In this document: piece after piece, positions 51,574 to 60,000 of the stretch
How positions within the stretch are numbered: the stretch's first letter is position 1
How the letters are laid out: the number at the start of each line of letters is the position of its first letter
Origin: CAZJHD01 sp964545855
GTDB lineage: Bacteria; Planctomycetota; UBA1135; JACQFD01
Length of the DNA stretch: 64,000 nt
Direction of reading: 5' to 3'
NCBI GenBank assembly: GCA_964545855.1
Contig: CAZJHD010000012.1
Coordinates: forward strand, 43,479-107,478
Program-made: the position numbers and the translations under genes
Notes under the pieces: model-generated
Told to the model about the DNA's origin: nothing
What the model saw: only the letters and a program-made list of their open reading frames with translations
The model's database searches: none

Positions 51574-52185
51574 TCAGCGGCCACCCCGCGCGGCCCATCG
51601 GGCGAGCGCCTCCGTGTAGGCCTCGGGCGTGTCGAGATTGGCGGTCACCTCGAGATCGTCGGTCGCCACATCGAGGACGCGGCCCGCGTCGCGGCGCACC
51701 AGATCGCGAAGGGACGCTTCCACGGGCAGCTCCTCGATCTCCCGGCGGAGCGCCGCCGCGAAGAGCGTCGGATGGCCGGCCCCCAGCCGGCAGCGCGGTC
51801 GGACGATCGGCGAGTCCGTGCCGCGATCGAGCACGGCACGAACCGTCGCCGGCGCCACGAGCGGCGCGTCGACTGGAGCGAGGAGCATCGCCGCCGACTG
51901 CGGCAACGACGCGAGACCGATCTGCACCGATCCCGTGCGGCCGGCGTCCGGGCGCGGATTGCGGACGACGGCGCATCCGCAGCGCGATCCCTCGACGGCG
52001 ACCGCCTCGTCGATTCCCGCGACGACGACGATCGACGCAACGCCGGCGATGCGGAGCGTCTCCACGAGGACGGACAGCGCCGTGTCGGGTCCGAAGGCGA
52101 GGAGCGCCTTCGACCGTCCGAGCCGTCGCGACGCGCCCGCAGCGAGGACGACGGCGACCACGGAGGGTGTGTCGGGCGACGTCAC
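51574..52185 (-). CDS. mocA: MocA/MobA-like nucleotidyltransferase (molybdenum cofactor cytidylyltransferase)
   Basis: This 203-residue protein has the nucleotidyltransferase signature 'VVLAAGASRRLGRSKALL' at the N-terminus, 'LAPVDAPLV' for metal binding, and 'GAGHPTLFAAALRREI' as in MocA/MobA proteins. MocA transfers CMP to molybdopterin to make the MCD cofactor used by the hydroxylase family encoded just across the gap. The GTG start at 52185 overlaps the stop of the desulfurase gene (GTGA), so the two are coupled. CTP rather than GTP use is inferred from context. Confidence 0.85.
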   Translation of the reverse strand: MTSPDTPSVVAVVLAAGASRRLGRSKALLAFGPDTALSVLVETLRIAGVASIVVVAGIDEAVAVEGSRCGCAVVRNPRPDAGRTGSVQIGLASLPQSAAMLLAPVDAPLVAPATVRAVLDRGTDSPIVRPRCRLGAGHPTLFAAALRREIEELPVEASLRDLVRRDAGRVLDVATDDLEVTANLDTPEAYTEALARWAARGGR

Positions 52186-53336
52186 GGCTCCGCGCCGGCG
52201 GCGATCTCCTCGATCGCCCGCGCCGCCGCGTCGACGTCTTCGGCCGTCGTCGAGAGTCCGACGGAGAGCCGCACGAACCCGCCCGGGGGTGCGCCGGCGC
52301 TCGCCGCCGCCTCCGGCGCGCAGAGGAGCCCGGCGCGGACGAGGATGCCGAAGGAGCTGTCCAGCACGGCCGCCACCTCGGCAGGCTCGGACCCGTCGAT
52401 CGACAGGGAGAGGACCCCCACGCGCCGATCGACGTCCCGCGATCCGAAGAGACGGACTCCCGGGATGGGGAGCAGCGCCTCCTCGAGGCGCCGCACGAGG
52501 CGCCTCTCGTGCGCTGCGATCGCGTCGAGACCCTCGTCGGCGACGTGCCGAATGCCCTCTCCCCACGCGACGACGCCCGCGGGATTCCCGGTCCCTGGCT
52601 CGAAGCTCGAGGGCCAGGCGATCGCGGGTCGATGGGAGTGCGAGTCGTGGCCCGTTCCGCCGAAGCGATCGGGCTCGAGAGCGATGCCCGGTCCGACGAG
52701 GAGCGCGCCGGCTCCGGAGGGGCCGAGGAGTGCCTTGTGCGACGGAACGGCCACGAGGTCGGCTCCGAGCCGTCGCGCGTCCACCGGGATCGTGCCGGCG
52801 CTCTGCGCCGCGTCGAGGAGGACGAGGGCGCCGGCCTGGTGCGCCTCGCGGGCGAGGCGGTCCACGTCTTGAATCGTGCCGAGCGCATTCGACGCATGGG
52901 GGAGCGCGACGAGGCGCGTCGCGGGCCGCAGAGCCGCGCGCAAGGAATCCGGCGTCACGAACCCTTCGGGGGTCGCGCGGACGATCGAGATCTCGAGCCC
53001 GCGCTCCTCGGCGAGAGCCGCGAGGGGCCGCAGGACCGAGTTGTGGTCGAGCGTGGTGGCGACGGCGTGGTCTCCACGGCGCAGCAGGCCGCGCAGGGCG
53101 AGATTCAGCGCGTGGGTGCACGAGGGAGCGAAGAGGAGGCGGCTCGGATCGTCTCCCCCGAGCAGCTCCGTGAGCGCGAGGCGCACGGCCTCGACGCGCC
53201 GGCCGGCCTCGACGGCACCCCGGTGGCCGCCGCGGCCAGGGCTGCCGGGAACGGCCTCGTGGTAGCGCCGCCACGCGTCGAGCACGGCGATCGGCTTCGG
53301 CCACGAGGTGGCGGCGTGATCGAGGTAGATGGTCAC
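52182..53336 (-). CDS. Cysteine desulfurase family protein (NifS/SufS-like)
   Basis: This 384-residue fold-type I PLP enzyme would release sulfur from cysteine onto its active-site Cys. 'YLDHAATSWPKP' opens it, the PLP lysine is in 'VPSHKALLGPSGAG' (K201), and 'RAGLLCAPEAA' holds the reactive C339 (the usual H before C is L). It is coupled to mocA and converges on the molybdenum hydroxylase operon. That context suggests sulfuration of the Mo cofactor, as dedicated NifS-type proteins do for xanthine dehydrogenase in some bacteria. A general Fe-S role is the alternative. Confidence 0.85.
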   Translation of the reverse strand: MTIYLDHAATSWPKPIAVLDAWRRYHEAVPGSPGRGGHRGAVEAGRRVEAVRLALTELLGGDDPSRLLFAPSCTHALNLALRGLLRRGDHAVATTLDHNSVLRPLAALAEERGLEISIVRATPEGFVTPDSLRAALRPATRLVALPHASNALGTIQDVDRLAREAHQAGALVLLDAAQSAGTIPVDARRLGADLVAVPSHKALLGPSGAGALLVGPGIALEPDRFGGTGHDSHSHRPAIAWPSSFEPGTGNPAGVVAWGEGIRHVADEGLDAIAAHERRLVRRLEEALLPIPGVRLFGSRDVDRRVGVLSLSIDGSEPAEVAAVLDSSFGILVRAGLLCAPEAAASAGAPPGGFVRLSVGLSTTAEDVDAAARAIEEIAAGAEP

Positions 53337-53392
53337 GGGACGGGGACTCCCCTCCGATCGTACGCCTGCGGTGCGCGGGCCCGCGCCCCGGA

Positions 53393-53400
53393 GTTACCCT
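53393..53400 (+). promoter_or_regulatory. Candidate -10 box for ftsH
   Basis: GTTACCCT ends 9 bases before the ftsH ATG, fitting the same leaderless pattern as other genes in the window. A -35 is not clear. Confidence 0.3.
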
Positions 53401-53409
53401 GGCGCCGCG

Positions 53410-55290
53410 ATGAAGCGGGCGTTTCGATTCAACCTCGCCTACGTGCTCTTCGCGCTCCTCGGCATCGTGCTGGTGCACGACCTCTGGAGCCGGGGTCGTA
53501 CGTTCGAGACGATCCCCTACAGCGAGTTCCGCCAGCTCGTTGCCGAGAAGAAGGTGAAGGAGGTCCTCGTCGTGGGCGAGCAGATCCAGGGAGAGCTGAT
53601 CGATCCGGGCGATCGCAAGCCCCGATTCATCACCACACGCGTCGACCCGGCGCTCGCCGAGGAGCTCGACGCGCACGGCGTGGCCTACAGGGGCATGGCC
53701 GAAACGGGTTCGATCCTGTCGCTCCTCGTCTGGATCGTGCCGATCGTGCTCCTGATGGGTCTCGCGGTCCTCTTCGTGCGGCGCATGGCCTCGGGCCGCG
53801 GCGGCGGGAGTCTGCTCACGATCGGGAAGAGCAAGGCGAAGGTCTACGTGGAGACGCAGATCGCCACGCGCTTCGACGACGTGGCGGGCGTCGACGAGGC
53901 GAAGGGAGAGCTCCAGGAGATCGTGAGCTTCCTGAAGGATCCGAAGTCGCACGGGAGGCTCGGCGCGCGGATGCCGAAGGGCGTCCTCCTCGTGGGACCG
54001 CCCGGCACGGGCAAGACCCTCCTCGCGCGTGCGGTCGCAGGCGAGGCGAACGTTCCGTTCTTCTCCATCAGCGGCTCGGAGTTCGTCGAGATGTTCGTCG
54101 GGGTCGGAGCGGCTCGGGTGCGCGATCTCTTCGAGCAGGCGCGTTCCAAGGCGCCGTGCATCATCTTCGTCGACGAGCTCGACGCCCTCGGCAAGGCACG
54201 GAACTCGACGACGGGCTTCGGCGGCCACGACGAGAAGGAGCAGACGCTGAATCAGCTCCTGGTGGAGCTCGACGGCTTCGATTCCTCCAGTGGGATCGTC
54301 CTGCTGGGGGCGACCAACCGTCCCGAGATCCTCGATCCGGCGCTCCTGCGCGCGGGCCGATTCGACCGGCAGGTGCTCGTCGATCGTCCCGACCGGCGCG
54401 GCCGCGCACAGATCCTCTCGGTCCATTCGAAGCGCGTGCGTGTCGACCCGAAACTCGACCTCGAGGCAGTGGCGGCGCTCACGCCGGGTTTCACGGGCGC
54501 CGACCTCGCGAACCTCGTGAACGAGGCCGCCCTGGCGGCCACGCGACGCGACGCGTCGAACGTCGCACTCCAGGATTTCACGGATGCGATCGAGCGGATC
54601 GTCGCCGGTCTCGAGAAGCGCAATCGTCTCCTGAACCCGCGCGAGAGGACGATCGTCGCCCACCACGAGATGGGACACGCGCTCGTGGCCGGAGCGCTCG
54701 GCTCGACCGATCCGGTGCACAAGGTGTCGATCATCCCGCGCGGCATCGGCTCGCTCGGCTACACGATCACGAGGCCGACGGACGAGCGCTACCTCATGAC
54801 GCGAGAGGAGCTCGAGCAGAAGATGTCCGTCCTCCTGGGCGGACGCGCGGCGGAGCACCTCGTGTTCGGCCACTTCTCGACGGGGGCGGCCGACGATCTC
54901 GCGAAGGTCGCGGAGATCGCGCGGAGCATGGTCACGCGCTACGCGATGGTGCCGGAGCTCGGCTCCGTCGCCTACGACACGGAGCCCCAGGGATGGCTCG
55001 GCCCGGGTATTCCGAGCCTGCGCCCGCGGAGCTTCAGCGAGGAGACCGCGCGTGAGATCGACTGCGCCGTCCGGGAGATCGTCGACCGCTCCTTCGATCG
55101 CGCGCGCGCCGTGCTCGCGCGCAACCGGACGATCCTCGAGGAGAGCGCGGGTCTCCTCCTGGAGAAGGAGACTCTCGAGGCGTCCGACCTCCAGCCGTTC
55201 TTCGAGCGCGTGGAGCGCGGCGAGCGCCTCGTGCGCTCCGAGGGGCGCACGGAGGCGCGCGCCCCTCAGGCGCCGATCCAGCGCGCGTAG
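53410..55290 (+). CDS. ftsH: ATP-dependent zinc metalloprotease FtsH
   Basis: This 626-residue AAA+ protease degrades membrane and regulatory proteins at the inner membrane. TM1 is at about 8-25 and TM2 at about 104-124, with a short periplasmic domain between. The AAA module has Walker A 'GPPGTGKT' (196-203), Walker B 'IIFVDELDAL', the pore motif 'FVEMFVGVGAARVRDLF' and an Arg finger in 'ALLRAGRFDRQ'. The protease has 'HEMGH' (H419-H423) and a later Asp in 'GAADDLAKV'. Length and order are normal. Its 3' end overlaps the convergent ThiF-like gene by 25 bases. Confidence 0.94.
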   Translation: MKRAFRFNLAYVLFALLGIVLVHDLWSRGRTFETIPYSEFRQLVAEKKVKEVLVVGEQIQGELIDPGDRKPRFITTRVDPALAEELDAHGVAYRGMAETGSILSLLVWIVPIVLLMGLAVLFVRRMASGRGGGSLLTIGKSKAKVYVETQIATRFDDVAGVDEAKGELQEIVSFLKDPKSHGRLGARMPKGVLLVGPPGTGKTLLARAVAGEANVPFFSISGSEFVEMFVGVGAARVRDLFEQARSKAPCIIFVDELDALGKARNSTTGFGGHDEKEQTLNQLLVELDGFDSSSGIVLLGATNRPEILDPALLRAGRFDRQVLVDRPDRRGRAQILSVHSKRVRVDPKLDLEAVAALTPGFTGADLANLVNEAALAATRRDASNVALQDFTDAIERIVAGLEKRNRLLNPRERTIVAHHEMGHALVAGALGSTDPVHKVSIIPRGIGSLGYTITRPTDERYLMTREELEQKMSVLLGGRAAEHLVFGHFSTGAADDLAKVAEIARSMVTRYAMVPELGSVAYDTEPQGWLGPGIPSLRPRSFSEETAREIDCAVREIVDRSFDRARAVLARNRTILEESAGLLLEKETLEASDLQPFFERVERGERLVRSEGRTEARAPQAPIQRA

Positions 55291-56309
55291 AGTCCCCGCG
55301 CGACGGCGGGCTCGACGGTCCCTCCGACGATGGCGCGGCCGTCGGGGAAGAGCGTGACCCGATGGCCCTCGGCGACGAAGCGCACGAAGTGGGGGGTCAC
55401 GCGCTCCACGCCGGGGAGACGCAGGGACAGCGCCGCGAGATCGACGCGTCTTTCGCGTCCTGCTGCCGGCGATGGGCTCACTTGCACGCTGTCGCGCCCG
55501 CAGAGCGTCGCCGTCGCGTCGCCGCGCTCGCCCCGGAGGAAGGGGCGCTCCCCGCGTGCGCAGCAAGGGCAGCCCGGATCGCGGTCGACCCGAAGGAGGC
55601 GGTAGCTGCCGGCCCAGGGGTCGAGCTGGAGGAGGCCTCGCTGCAAGGCCTCCCTCGCGCCGCAGACGATCTTGAGAGCCTCCGTCGCCTCCGCGAGGGC
55701 GATCATCCCCGAGGCCGATGCGACGATCCCCGCCGTCTCGCAGGTCTCCGTCTGCTCCGGCGGCGTGGGCTCGGGGAAGACGCAGCGCAGGCAAGCCGTC
55801 TCGCCAGGGAGCACCGGCATCACGAGTCCCGCCGTCGACACGGCGGCTCCATAGACCCAGGGGACGCCTCGCTCGACGGACCAGTCGTTCAGGAGATAGC
55901 GCGTCGAGAAGTTGTCCGTTCCATCGACGACGACGTCGGCGCCTCGAAGGAGGCGGTCGATGCTCGCGGGAGTGAGATCGGCGACATGCGCTTCGATCGC
56001 GATCGCCGAGTCGACGGCGGCGAGCGCTCGTCGAGCCGCCTCGGCCTTCGGCGTTCCCTCTCGGGCGTCCGCCTCCGTGTAGAGCACCTGCCTCTGGAGG
56101 TTGGTCTCCTCGACGAAGTCGCGGTCGACGAGGACGAGCTGCCCGACGCCCGCGCGGGCGAGCATCTCCGCCGCGACGGAGCCGAGCGCGCCGAGTCCGA
56201 CCACGGCGACGCGAGCGCGCCCGATGCGCCGCTGCCCCTCCTCGCCGATGCCGGCGACGCGGATCTGGCGCGCGTGGCGGCCGCGGATCGGCGGTTCCAT
56301 CGCGTCCAT
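55266..56309 (-). CDS. ThiF/MoeB-type adenylyltransferase with C-terminal extension
   Basis: This 347-residue E1-like enzyme adenylates the C-terminal GG of a sulfur-carrier protein (ThiS, MoaD or similar). The N-terminal Rossmann motif is 'VVGLGALGSVAAEMLARAG', the DNF motif is 'VVDGTDNFSTRYLLND', and zinc ligands are 'CLRC' and 'CPCC'. The last 80 residues ('LCGRDSVQVSP' to 'GLYARWIG') are the extra domain found in several ThiF/MoeB proteins of Firmicutes and others. The choice between thiamine and molybdopterin cannot be made, but Mo genes nearby favour the latter. Start ATG 56309; ATG 56300 is also possible. Confidence 0.83.
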   Translation of the reverse strand: MDAMEPPIRGRHARQIRVAGIGEEGQRRIGRARVAVVGLGALGSVAAEMLARAGVGQLVLVDRDFVEETNLQRQVLYTEADAREGTPKAEAARRALAAVDSAIAIEAHVADLTPASIDRLLRGADVVVDGTDNFSTRYLLNDWSVERGVPWVYGAAVSTAGLVMPVLPGETACLRCVFPEPTPPEQTETCETAGIVASASGMIALAEATEALKIVCGAREALQRGLLQLDPWAGSYRLLRVDRDPGCPCCARGERPFLRGERGDATATLCGRDSVQVSPSPAAGRERRVDLAALSLRLPGVERVTPHFVRFVAEGHRVTLFPDGRAIVGGTVEPAVARGLYARWIGA

Positions 56310-56350
56310 CCTGCCACCGGCGCGGCGGGCCGCCAGCGGCGGGGGAGCCG

Positions 56351-58861
56351 TCAACCGGCCTTGGTCGGCGCCGAGGGCGCGACCTTCGCATCCTCGTGCC
56401 CGCAGATCGCGCTCGCCTTGTGGACGGCGTCCACGGCGTCCCGGCCCCAGCCGGCGGCTCCGATCTCCTCGGCGTACTTCTGCGACGTCACCGCGCCGCC
56501 GATGATGATCTTCGACTCCGGCATCCCGCGTTCGACGAAGTGGTCGATCACGCGCTTCATCTCGACCATCGTCGTCGTCATCAGGGCCGAGAGTCCCACG
56601 AGGTCGGCCTTCTTCTCGCATGCCGCGTCGACGATCGCTTCGCGCGGGATGTTCTTGCCGAGGTTGTGGACCTCCCACCCGTGGTTCTCCATCACGGCAG
56701 CGACGATGTTCTTCCCGATGTCGTGGACGTCCCCGCGAACCGTCGCGACGACGAAGCATCCGCGGCGCAGGTTGTCGTCCTTGGGCAGCAGAGGACGCAG
56801 CTTCTTGAACGCCTTCTGCATCGTCTCCGCGGACAGGATCACCTGGGGCAGGAAGTAGACCTTGTCGTTGAAGAGGCGTCCCACCTCGTTCATCCCGCGG
56901 ACCAGATGGAGGTTGTTGATGTCCATCGGGGTCATCCCCTCGGCGAGCGCGCGGTCGATCCAATCGAGGACGTTGTCGCGGTCTCCCTCGACGATCGACT
57001 GGTAGAGGAGCTCCGTCACGGGGATCGTGGCCGGGTCGATCTTCGTGGTCCGGCGGCTCGCCTTCTTCTCGCCCGTTCCGTATTCCTCGAGGTAGCGCGC
57101 GGAGTCCGGATCGCGGTTCTGGAGGAGATTCGCTGCGTGGATCACCTCGCGGATCTCCGCGTCGCCGGGATTCACGATCGGGAAGTCGAGCCCGTTCGCG
57201 AGGGCCATGGCCAGCATGGTCTTCGTGACGATCGGCCGGCGTGGGAGGCCGAAGGAGACGTTGGAGACGCCCAGCGCCGTCCGCACGCCGAGGCGCGCCT
57301 TCACCTCGCGGAGCGCCGTGATCGTGGCCCAAACCTTCGACGTGTCCGCCGAGGCGGGCATCGTGATGCAGTCGATCAGGATGTCCTGACGCGCGATGCC
57401 CGCCGCGAGGCACTTCTCGACGATGCGCTCCGCGACGGCGAGACGGCCCTCCCAAGTGTCGGGGATCCCGTCCTCGCCGATGGCGAGACCGAGCACGGCG
57501 GCGCCGTAGCGCCGGATGAGGGGGAGCAAGGGATCGATGCGCTCGGGCGACTCGAGCGAGATCGAGTTCACGATCGGCTTGCCGTCGGCCTCCTTGAGCC
57601 CCTGCTCGAGCGCCGCGATGTCCGGCGAGTCGATCTGGATCGGAACTCGGACGGCCGACTGCAGCACGCGCACGGCCTCCACCATCGTGCGCGGCTCGTC
57701 GAACTCGAGGCCGCCCACCCCCACGTTGCAATCGAGGATGGCCGCGCCCTGGGCGACCTGGCTCACGGCCTCGTCGCGGACGAAGGCGAAGTTCCCGGCC
57801 TTCAGCTCCGCCTGGAGCCGCTTGCGTCCCGTGGGGTTGATCCGCTCGCCCACCATAGGGATCGGGAAGCCGTCGCCGATGCGGAGCATGTCGAAGCGGC
57901 TCGCGAGCTTCGTGTAGGGAGCGGGCGAGCGGGGAACCGGCTCCATGCGCTTCACGACGTCGCGGATCGCGCGCGTGAACTCCGGAGTCGAGCCGCAGCA
58001 GGAGCCGATGAAGTTCGCACCGGCGGCGACGAACTGAGCGGCGAACTCGGTGAAGTCCTCGGGCTTGCCGGGCCAGAAGTTCTCACCCTTCACGAGACGC
58101 GGAAGGCCCGCGTTCGGCTCGACGCAGATCGGCATCGCCGTCACGCGTCCCATGCGCTGGAGGACGGGGACCAGCAGGTCGGGTCCCACGGAGCAGTTGG
58201 CGCCGATGGCATCGACGTCCATCGCCTCCAGCACCGTCGCCAGCGCTTCGGGCTCGGTGCCCGTGAAGGCGCGCGCGTCCTCGTTGAACGCCATCTGCGC
58301 GATGACGAAGCCATCGAAGTGGTCGCGGATCGCGCAGACGATCGCCTTCAGCTCGCGGATGTCGATGATCGTCTCGATGACGATCAGGTCGATGCCCGCC
58401 TCGACGAGGGGCTTCACCTGCGCCGTGTAGTTGGCGATGGCGTCGTCGAAGCTGAGCTCGCCGAGAGGCGCGATCAGCTTCCCGCTGGGCCCGATGTTCC
58501 CGGCGACGAGGGCGCGCCCCTGGGTGGCGCGGCGCGCCACCTCGACCGCGCGATGGTTGATCTCGGCCGTCCGAGACGCGGGGATGCTCACGTCCTCGAG
58601 CCGCGTCGGGCAGGCGCCGAACGTGTTCGTGAGCACGATGTCGGCGCCCGCCTCCACGTACATCCGGTGCACCCGCTCCACCAGATCGGGCTTCTCGAAG
58701 AGGAGATCCTCGGGCGGCTGACCGGGCTTCAGGCCGTTCTGCTGGAACGTGGTCCCGTAGCCACCGTCGAGGACGAGGATCTCGCGTTCGATGCGTTGGA
58801 GGATCTCGGAGCGCTTCAATCGGTGGCCAGGGTGAAGGGTCTTCGAAGGTGAGATCGGCAC
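56351..58861 (-). CDS. metH: Cobalamin-dependent methionine synthase, short form (no reactivation domain)
   Basis: This 836-residue protein has three of the four MetH modules. The homocysteine/zinc barrel (about 20-315) uses C223, C288 and C289 ('GANCS', 'GSCCGS'); the 65-residue spacing equals that in other MetH. The methyltetrahydrofolate (pterin) domain (about 330-600) contains 'MVGERINPTGRKRL' and 'QIDSPDIAALE'. The cobalamin module (about 620-820) has 'GDVHDIGKNIV' with the cobalt-binding H713. The AdoMet reactivation domain is absent, as in some thermophilic and planctomycete MetH, so a separate reactivator is expected. Start GTG 58861 was taken; a TTG at 58819 is possible. Repeat copy B begins 37 bases upstream. 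Confidence 0.88.
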   Translation of the reverse strand: MPISPSKTLHPGHRLKRSEILQRIEREILVLDGGYGTTFQQNGLKPGQPPEDLLFEKPDLVERVHRMYVEAGADIVLTNTFGACPTRLEDVSIPASRTAEINHRAVEVARRATQGRALVAGNIGPSGKLIAPLGELSFDDAIANYTAQVKPLVEAGIDLIVIETIIDIRELKAIVCAIRDHFDGFVIAQMAFNEDARAFTGTEPEALATVLEAMDVDAIGANCSVGPDLLVPVLQRMGRVTAMPICVEPNAGLPRLVKGENFWPGKPEDFTEFAAQFVAAGANFIGSCCGSTPEFTRAIRDVVKRMEPVPRSPAPYTKLASRFDMLRIGDGFPIPMVGERINPTGRKRLQAELKAGNFAFVRDEAVSQVAQGAAILDCNVGVGGLEFDEPRTMVEAVRVLQSAVRVPIQIDSPDIAALEQGLKEADGKPIVNSISLESPERIDPLLPLIRRYGAAVLGLAIGEDGIPDTWEGRLAVAERIVEKCLAAGIARQDILIDCITMPASADTSKVWATITALREVKARLGVRTALGVSNVSFGLPRRPIVTKTMLAMALANGLDFPIVNPGDAEIREVIHAANLLQNRDPDSARYLEEYGTGEKKASRRTTKIDPATIPVTELLYQSIVEGDRDNVLDWIDRALAEGMTPMDINNLHLVRGMNEVGRLFNDKVYFLPQVILSAETMQKAFKKLRPLLPKDDNLRRGCFVVATVRGDVHDIGKNIVAAVMENHGWEVHNLGKNIPREAIVDAACEKKADLVGLSALMTTTMVEMKRVIDHFVERGMPESKIIIGGAVTSQKYAEEIGAAGWGRDAVDAVHKASAICGHEDAKVAPSAPTKAG

Positions 58862-58898
58862 GGAAGGGGGTCGGACCGTCGCCGGAAGGGACAGAAGT

Positions 58899-59062
58899 CT
58901 AGCAGGCCGCTGAAGAGGGGCTTCGCAGAGCGAGCGCGAGGAATCGTTGCTCGGTGCGAGGCGCGTCGCCTCCGTCGTATCCGGGAGAACCGTCGGCGGC
59001 GGTGCAACGACGCAGCGGGCGACGAGGCCCGTGCGCAGCTCGAATGCCCATTTCAGCGTCCT
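58899..59062 (+). repeat. 164-bp MITE-like repeat, copy B
   Basis: It runs from CTAGCAGGCCGCTGAAG to CGTCCT, the same length as copy A (45600-45763) in the opposite orientation and about 87% identical by hand count. Ends carry the 12-base inverted repeat AGGCCGCTGAAG / AGGACGCTGAAA. It fills the gap between the zinc-ribbon gene and metH. No coding capacity. Confidence 0.75.
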
Positions 59063-59119
59063 GCGAGGACAGGTCCGGGCGGTTCGCGGTGTGCCCCGGC
59101 GGCCGGGGAGCTCCGAAGG

Positions 59120-59542
59120 CTACCCCACGATCCAGCGGACGAGGACGATCGCTCCCCCGATCGCCGCGGCGGCGAGGAGGACGAGGAGCGCGAGGGCCGT
59201 CAGGATCGGCCCGAGGTCGCGCCGATCGACGGGCGCCTCGAAGTCGGAGAAGTTGTAGTAGTCGCGCAGCGCTCTCGGGATCTCGGCGTCGCAGTGGGGG
59301 CAGTGGACCGCCGTCCAGTCGACGACTCCCCTGCACTTCGGGCAGAACTGGTTGCGTCGCGCGGTCTCGTCGCGCGCGCCGGGACGCTGGTCCTGGGCCG
59401 TGAAGAACTCGATCGAGTCGCGATGGCGGTCCGCGTCCCATCCGTCGCGCGTGCTGGGCGTGCTCGGCGTGGGCTTCGCCTCGTCGAAGCCCGGAGTCCG
59501 GGCCTCGGTCTGCCGCTGAGGCTTCGGCGGTTCGCTCGGCAT
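59120..59542 (-). CDS. Small zinc-ribbon membrane protein
   Basis: This 140-residue protein has a polar N-terminus, a zinc ribbon with 'CPKC' and 'CPHC' (about 67-85), then a C-terminal TM (about 111-136, 'ILTALALLVLLAAAAIGGAI'). No family is recognised. Its ATG lies 10 bases beyond the encoded CCA end of tRNA-Leu on the same strand, so the two are probably co-transcribed and the mRNA freed by tRNA 3' processing. Confidence 0.65.
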   Translation of the reverse strand: MPSEPPKPQRQTEARTPGFDEAKPTPSTPSTRDGWDADRHRDSIEFFTAQDQRPGARDETARRNQFCPKCRGVVDWTAVHCPHCDAEIPRALRDYYNFSDFEAPVDRRDLGPILTALALLVLLAAAAIGGAIVLVRWIVG

Positions 59543-59552
59543 GGGGCGCAGG

Positions 59553-59637
59553 TGGTGCGGGAGAAGGGATTCGAACCCTTACGGGTTGCCCCACGGGATC
59601 CTAAGTCCCGCGCGTATGCCAGTTCCGCCACTCCCGC
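59553..59637 (-). tRNA. tRNA-Leu (anticodon UAG)
   Basis: 85 bases with encoded CCA. The acceptor GCGGGAG pairs with CTCCCGC, the anticodon stem-loop is GGGACTTAGGATCCC with UAG, a long variable arm follows (class II tRNA), and the T arm is AAGGGTTCGAATCCCTT. A TACACT at 59654-59659 could be its -10. Confidence 0.95.
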
Positions 59638-59866
59638 GGACGGATCGAGGGCCAGTGTATTCCTTCGGACGCTCCTTGTATGTCCGAAGGCGGCGTCCGT
59701 GCGGAGCCTGCGCGCCGCGCGCGTTCCGTCACTCCTCACGACCCTCGTCGCGTGGGCGACGCATCCGCTCGGCAGCCGACTGCGATCCAGCGGGAGACGA
59801 CGATCGGGGCCGATTTCACCCAGGGTCTCGTTCCCTCCCTGACTCTCCGCTCGATGGAGTGAGGAT

Positions 59867-59942
<76 letters not shown>

Positions 59943-59959
59943 CGGAAAGTGGGCCGAGG

Positions 59960-59988
59960 GTGATATCGCCTCGGGAAGACGTCGTCAA
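59960..59988 (-). promoter_or_regulatory. Promoter of tRNA-Lys
   Basis: On the minus strand: TTGACG (59988-59983), a 17-base spacer, TATCAC (59965-59960). The tRNA 5' end is 17 bases beyond. This is one of the best sigma-70-type promoters in the window. Confidence 0.6.
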
Positions 59989-60000
59989 TCGCTTCTCGAC

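Noticed and set aside
58862..59119. Cobalamin or SAM riboswitch upstream of metH
   Set aside because: The region is short and mostly repeat copy B. No B12-box-like or SAM-riboswitch-like core was seen.
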